Below are positions 6,310 through 8,012 of a stretch of 8,012 bases of DNA, piece after piece. The position numbers were made by a program, and so were the translations under genes. Numbering within the stretch: the first letter of the stretch is position 1; every line of letters starts with the position of its first letter. The notes beneath the pieces were generated by a model that ran no database searches, had not been told where the DNA came from, and saw only the letters and a list, made by a program, of their open reading frames with translations. The stretch covers positions 1 through 8,012 of the forward strand of contig JAXHVH010000057.1 in assembly GCA_034189085.1 (NCBI GenBank), read 5' to 3'. This DNA is from M55B129 sp034189085. Lineage in GTDB: Bacteria; Bacillota; Dethiobacteria; DTU022.

Positions 6310-6728
6310 TTGAATTTACGATCAAGCCAGAGCCATTTTGAGGTGAATGATAATACTAAAGCTATTAATTTGCAGAGTTTAAAATCACACCTCTGGAACT
6401 GCGCTGAGATTCTCCGCGGAAGCGCAGTTGATCGAACCGACTGGAAGGCTTACATTCTACCGCTGCTCTTCTTTAAACGCATCTGCGATGTTATATGATG
6501 AAGAAGTGGCCGAGGCCGCTGAGCTTTATGGTGATGTTAACCCTGTTGAATTTCCCGAGATACACCGCTTTACTATCCCTGCGGGCTGACACTTTCGTGA
6601 TATCCGCGAAACACCGGCCAATATTGGCGCCGCGCTTTCACATGTCATGCGTGAAATTGAAAGGGCAAACCCTGAAACGCTTTACAGAGTTTTTGGTGTT
6701 GCCGACTGGGGCAACCGGGAAATGGAGT
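6310..6728 (+). pseudogene. hsdM: Type I restriction-modification methylase HsdM, N-terminal remnant
   Basis: TTG 6310 is preceded by GGAGG (6298-6302) with 7-nt spacing. The first frame reads like the N-terminal helical domain of HsdM: LKSHLWNCAEILRGS, then DWKAYILPLLFFKRICDV. It then meets TGA at 6496. One frame over, the homology continues without a break as YDEEVAEAAELYGDVNP, so an extra base near 6493 shifted the frame. A second lesion is TGA at 6587-6589, where HsdM proteins usually have cysteine or tryptophan after a Pro-x-Gly. Homology resumes with HFRDIRETPANIGAALS and ends around ADWGNRE, at the IS boundary (6728). Only about 140 codons of the roughly 500 expected remain, without the SAM-binding and NPPF catalytic motifs. 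Intact HsdM methylates adenine with HsdS and, with HsdR, forms the restriction enzyme; neither partner is present. This copy cannot be functional. Confidence 0.9.
6726..6728. repeat. left target-site duplication AGT
   Basis: AGT directly precedes the left inverted repeat of the IS3-family element and is matched by AGT at 7789-7791 directly after the right inverted repeat. A 3-bp duplication is usual for several IS3 subgroups. A match by chance would be expected about once in 64. Confidence 0.65.
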
Positions 6729-6761
6729 TGCCCCGGTTTAGTGGGTACTATAATGCTTGGA
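6729..6761 (+). repeat. left terminal inverted repeat of the IS3-family element
   Basis: The repeat starts TGCCCCGGTTTAGTGGG and pairs with the reverse complement of 7756-7788, which starts TGACCCGGTTTGGTGGG. The two agree at 26 of 33 positions by eye, with the longest identical runs near the outer end and at CTTGGA at the inner end. Confidence 0.9.
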
Positions 6762-6763
6762 TT

Positions 6764-7480
6764 TCAAGCTGATACTTTAAGTTTTACCTGATTAAACCAC
6801 CTCTCTTCGAATTCCATCGGGGAAAGATATCCCAGGCTGGAGTGAAGGCGTTTGCGGTTATAAAATGCTTCGAAATACTCAAATATGGCAGACCTGAGTT
6901 TCGAGCGTGTTGGCCAGCTGTAACGGTCGAGCAATTCAGTTTGTGATGAACCAAACCATCCGGCAATAATCCTTGAGAACAGGTCAATAATCACAGCCAG
7001 GTAAAGCCACCCTGCAGAGGTATAGTGCCGGGTAATATCGGCTACCCAAAGCTGGTTGGGTTCAGTTGCGGTAAATGAGAGCTGGGCGAGGTCAGGATAA
7101 ACCGGCCGGGCCGGATCTTTTTTTGTACAGCCGACATTTTCCCGGCGATCAACCCCGGCCAGACCCACTTCCCGCATCAGCCGGGCTACTCGTTTTTTCG
7201 AGCAAGGGATCTTAAGTTTAAGCGTAAGCGCGGCATGAATCTTGGGCGCACCATAGGGGCCATCGCTGTCACTGTGAATTTCGGCTATCAGCTCTTTAAG
7301 CCTGCTATCTTTCAAAGATCGTTCGGACGACTCTCTTTATGCCAGGCATAAAAGCCGCTGGTGGATAGCTTAAAAACCGGGCACATGTATGCTATGATTG
7401 GCCTTCTCCTGCTCCATGAACAGGTAAAATATCACCGGTGTTTGCTGCTCTCCTGATTGATAAAGGCTGTTGCTTTTTTT
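6764..7480 (-). pseudogene. IS3-family OrfB transposase, broken and missing its DDE core
   Basis: OrfB is entered by -1 frameshifting from orfA at the A7G site and continues in that frame through MEQEKANHSI. The frame then changes near 7388-7396, where homology resumes as MCPVFKLSTSGFYAW, and again near 7337, where it resumes as RESSERSLKDSRLKEL. From TTG 7315 onward the frame is open to the stop at 6764. The HTH_21-like region (GPYGAPKIHAAL) and the first catalytic Asp (WVADITRHYTSAGWLYLAV) are present. Then GWFGSSQTEL runs straight into LDRYSWPTRSKLRSAIFEY. Family members have roughly 75-85 more residues there, including HSDRGSQY with the second Asp and the catalytic Glu. An in-frame deletion therefore removed two of the three catalytic residues, and the product cannot transpose. 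Confidence 0.88.
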
Positions 7481-7728
7481 AAGATTTCCCTTTCTTCTTT
7501 AAGGATCCTTGTTTCGCGACGCAGGTGCTGTAGCTCTTCACGCTCAGAAGTGCTCAGACCTTCCCGTTCCCCATTGTCAATCTCATATTGCCGAACCCAG
7601 TTACGAATAGATTCGCCACTCACCCCAAGGTCCCGGGCTACCTCGCTTATCTTCCTGCCGCTTTCCTTTACCAAACGTACTGCCTCAAGCTTAAATTCAG
7701 CAGGATACGGAGGTTTCGTATTCGGCAT
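7432..7728 (-). CDS. IS3-family OrfA, helix-turn-helix DNA-binding protein
   Basis: The frame can open at 7779 inside the terminal repeat, but ATG 7728 is better: GAGAGGAG lies about 10 nt upstream and the protein then begins MPNTKPPYPAEFKLEAV, as in IS3-type OrfA proteins. It has 98 residues. A helix-turn-helix covers about residues 20-45 (ISEVARDLGVSGESIRNWVR), followed by a charged, leucine-containing helix (about 58-83) typical of the OrfA coiled coil that mediates dimerisation. OrfA alone usually binds the element's ends and represses; fused to OrfB by frameshifting it gives the transposase. Here it appears intact, although its OrfB is dead. Confidence 0.9.
   Translation of the reverse strand: MPNTKPPYPAEFKLEAVRLVKESGRKISEVARDLGVSGESIRNWVRQYEIDNGEREGLSTSEREELQHLRRETRILKEEREILKKATAFINQESSKHR
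7473..7480 (-). other. A7G programmed -1 frameshift site of the IS
   Basis: On the minus strand the orfA codons run TTA AAA AAA GCA, forming an A-AAA-AAG heptamer. Slipping back one base opens a frame that runs uninterrupted into the MEQEKANHSI start of OrfB. This is the standard IS3-family way of making the OrfAB transposase. I did not identify a stimulatory hairpin or pseudoknot downstream. Confidence 0.75.
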
Positions 7729-7755
7729 TGGTGAACATCTCCTCTCTAAAAGTAC

Positions 7756-7788
7756 TCCAAGTATAAAGGTGCCCACCAAACCGGGTCA
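7756..7788 (-). repeat. right terminal inverted repeat of the IS3-family element
   Basis: This is the partner of 6729-6761, with 26 of 33 positions identical after reverse complementing. It lies on the transposase-promoter side of the element. The outermost base pairs are TG...CA, as usual in the IS3 family. Confidence 0.9.
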
Positions 7789-7791
7789 AGT
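7789..7791. repeat. right target-site duplication AGT
   Basis: AGT follows the right inverted repeat directly and matches 6726-6728. The repeat pair sits between two different genes (hsdM on the left, an IS256-type transposase on the right). So either the element inserted into a pre-existing junction, or the match is accidental after a rearrangement between IS copies. Confidence 0.6.
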
Positions 7792-8012
7792 CTGCTGCTG
7801 CGTCTGGATGGTTGGTTTCAAGCTTGGTAGCCAGAGCCTTTAGGTGCGAAGAGCAAGGTCAGCATCTTCCCTGGCCCAGGCCCGGTTGAGATGCTGTTTG
7901 GTCCACTGCCACGTTGTATCGGGCAGGTAGTCTTTAATATTGCGTTTCTTGTGTAGCTGGCAACGCTGGATAAGCAGATTGTCGCCAAAGACTGCCTTGA
8001 GCGCTTTCTTTA
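7789..8012 (-). pseudogene. IS256/Mutator-type transposase fragment, frameshifted
   Basis: Read on the minus strand from the window edge, the sequence gives KKALKAVFGDNLLIQRCQLH, then KKRNIKDYLPDTTWQWTKQH and LNRAWAREDADLALR. This is the core of IS256-family transposases around the conserved RCQ-H-K-RN segment. After LALR the frame is lost by about one base near 7843-7846; in the next frame homology resumes as LKALATKLETNHPDAAAD, up to the IS3-type element. The C-terminal part, with the conserved NPIES-like motif and catalytic Glu, should follow but is absent to the left of the IS3 element. The N-terminal part lies outside the window. This copy is therefore inactive, a remnant of an older mobile element. 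Confidence 0.82.

Larger units (their letters stand above)
6729..7788 (-). mobile_element. IS3-family insertion sequence, internally deleted
   Basis: The element is 1060 bp long, shorter than the 1.2-1.5 kb usual for the family. It begins TG and ends CA, has 33-bp imperfect inverted repeats (26 of 33 identical) and is flanked by AGT on both sides. On the minus strand it carries orfA, an A7G frameshift heptamer and a damaged orfB. The orfB product lacks its central catalytic part, so the element cannot move by itself; its intact ends might still be mobilised by a related transposase elsewhere. It sits exactly where hsdM homology stops and IS256-type transposase homology begins. Confidence 0.92.

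Noticed and set aside
6587..6589. In-frame TGA in hsdM as a possible selenocysteine codon
   Set aside because: A frameshift upstream and truncation downstream already destroy the gene, HsdM is not a known selenoprotein, and I saw no obvious SECIS-like hairpin.
6495..6791. 98-codon plus-strand frame over the hsdM remnant and IS end
   Set aside because: HsdM homology lies in another frame, and this frame crosses the IS boundary without any family resemblance.
7457..7843. 128-codon plus-strand frame over the IS
   Set aside because: It is antisense to orfA, has a composition typical of a shadow frame, and crosses the right IS boundary.
4120..8012. A second copy of the tRNA 3' end as an attachment site
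   Set aside because: I looked for the TTCGAATCC...GGCGCACCA end downstream and found none in this window; it may lie beyond it.

Overview
The window looks like chromosomal DNA from an anaerobic, Gram-positive-type bacterium (Clostridia/Firmicutes is my best guess). The support is indirect: strong purine-rich ribosome binding sites including AGGAGG, TTG starts, a type I dockerin, and an acidic lipoprotein. No marker gene here fixes the taxon.

Left part (1-4155): ordinary-looking chromosome of moderate GC. It holds a secreted seven-bladed RCC1 propeller protein with an InlB-like repeat, a pre-peptidase-like beta domain and a C-terminal dockerin (best start 295). A two-domain universal stress protein follows (best start TTG 2493), then, 14 bp later, a putative lipoprotein with a long acidic tether and an unrecognised C-terminal domain. 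After these comes tRNA-Arg(UCU), with its own promoter and a clear intrinsic terminator.

Right part (4156-8012): an AT-richer accessory segment beginning just after the tRNA, a common position for integrated islands, although no integrase or att repeat is visible. It contains an 81-codon open frame with no good start, possibly a gene remnant. Next is an intact AIPR-family gene (abortive phage infection family) with a PD-(D/E)xK-like nuclease motif. 55 bp further on is the 5' part of hsdM, the type I restriction-modification methylase subunit. The hsdM gene is dead three times over: a frameshift near 6493, an in-frame TGA at 6587, and loss of everything past 6728 at an insertion sequence.

That insertion sequence (6729-7788, 1060 bp) is an IS3-family element with 33-bp imperfect inverted repeats and a 3-bp AGT duplication. 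Its orfA and the A7G frameshift heptamer are preserved, but orfB carries two frame breaks and an internal in-frame deletion that removes two of the three DDE catalytic residues. Right of it (7789-8012) lies part of a frameshifted IS256-type transposase on the minus strand, running off the window.

Taken together, the right half is a decaying defence island. An AIPR effector still appears intact beside a destroyed type I R-M operon eroded by two mobile elements. I see no convincing wholly new system. The items most worth a second look are the AIPR/hsdM pairing, the orphan open frame before AIPR, and the propeller-dockerin architecture.
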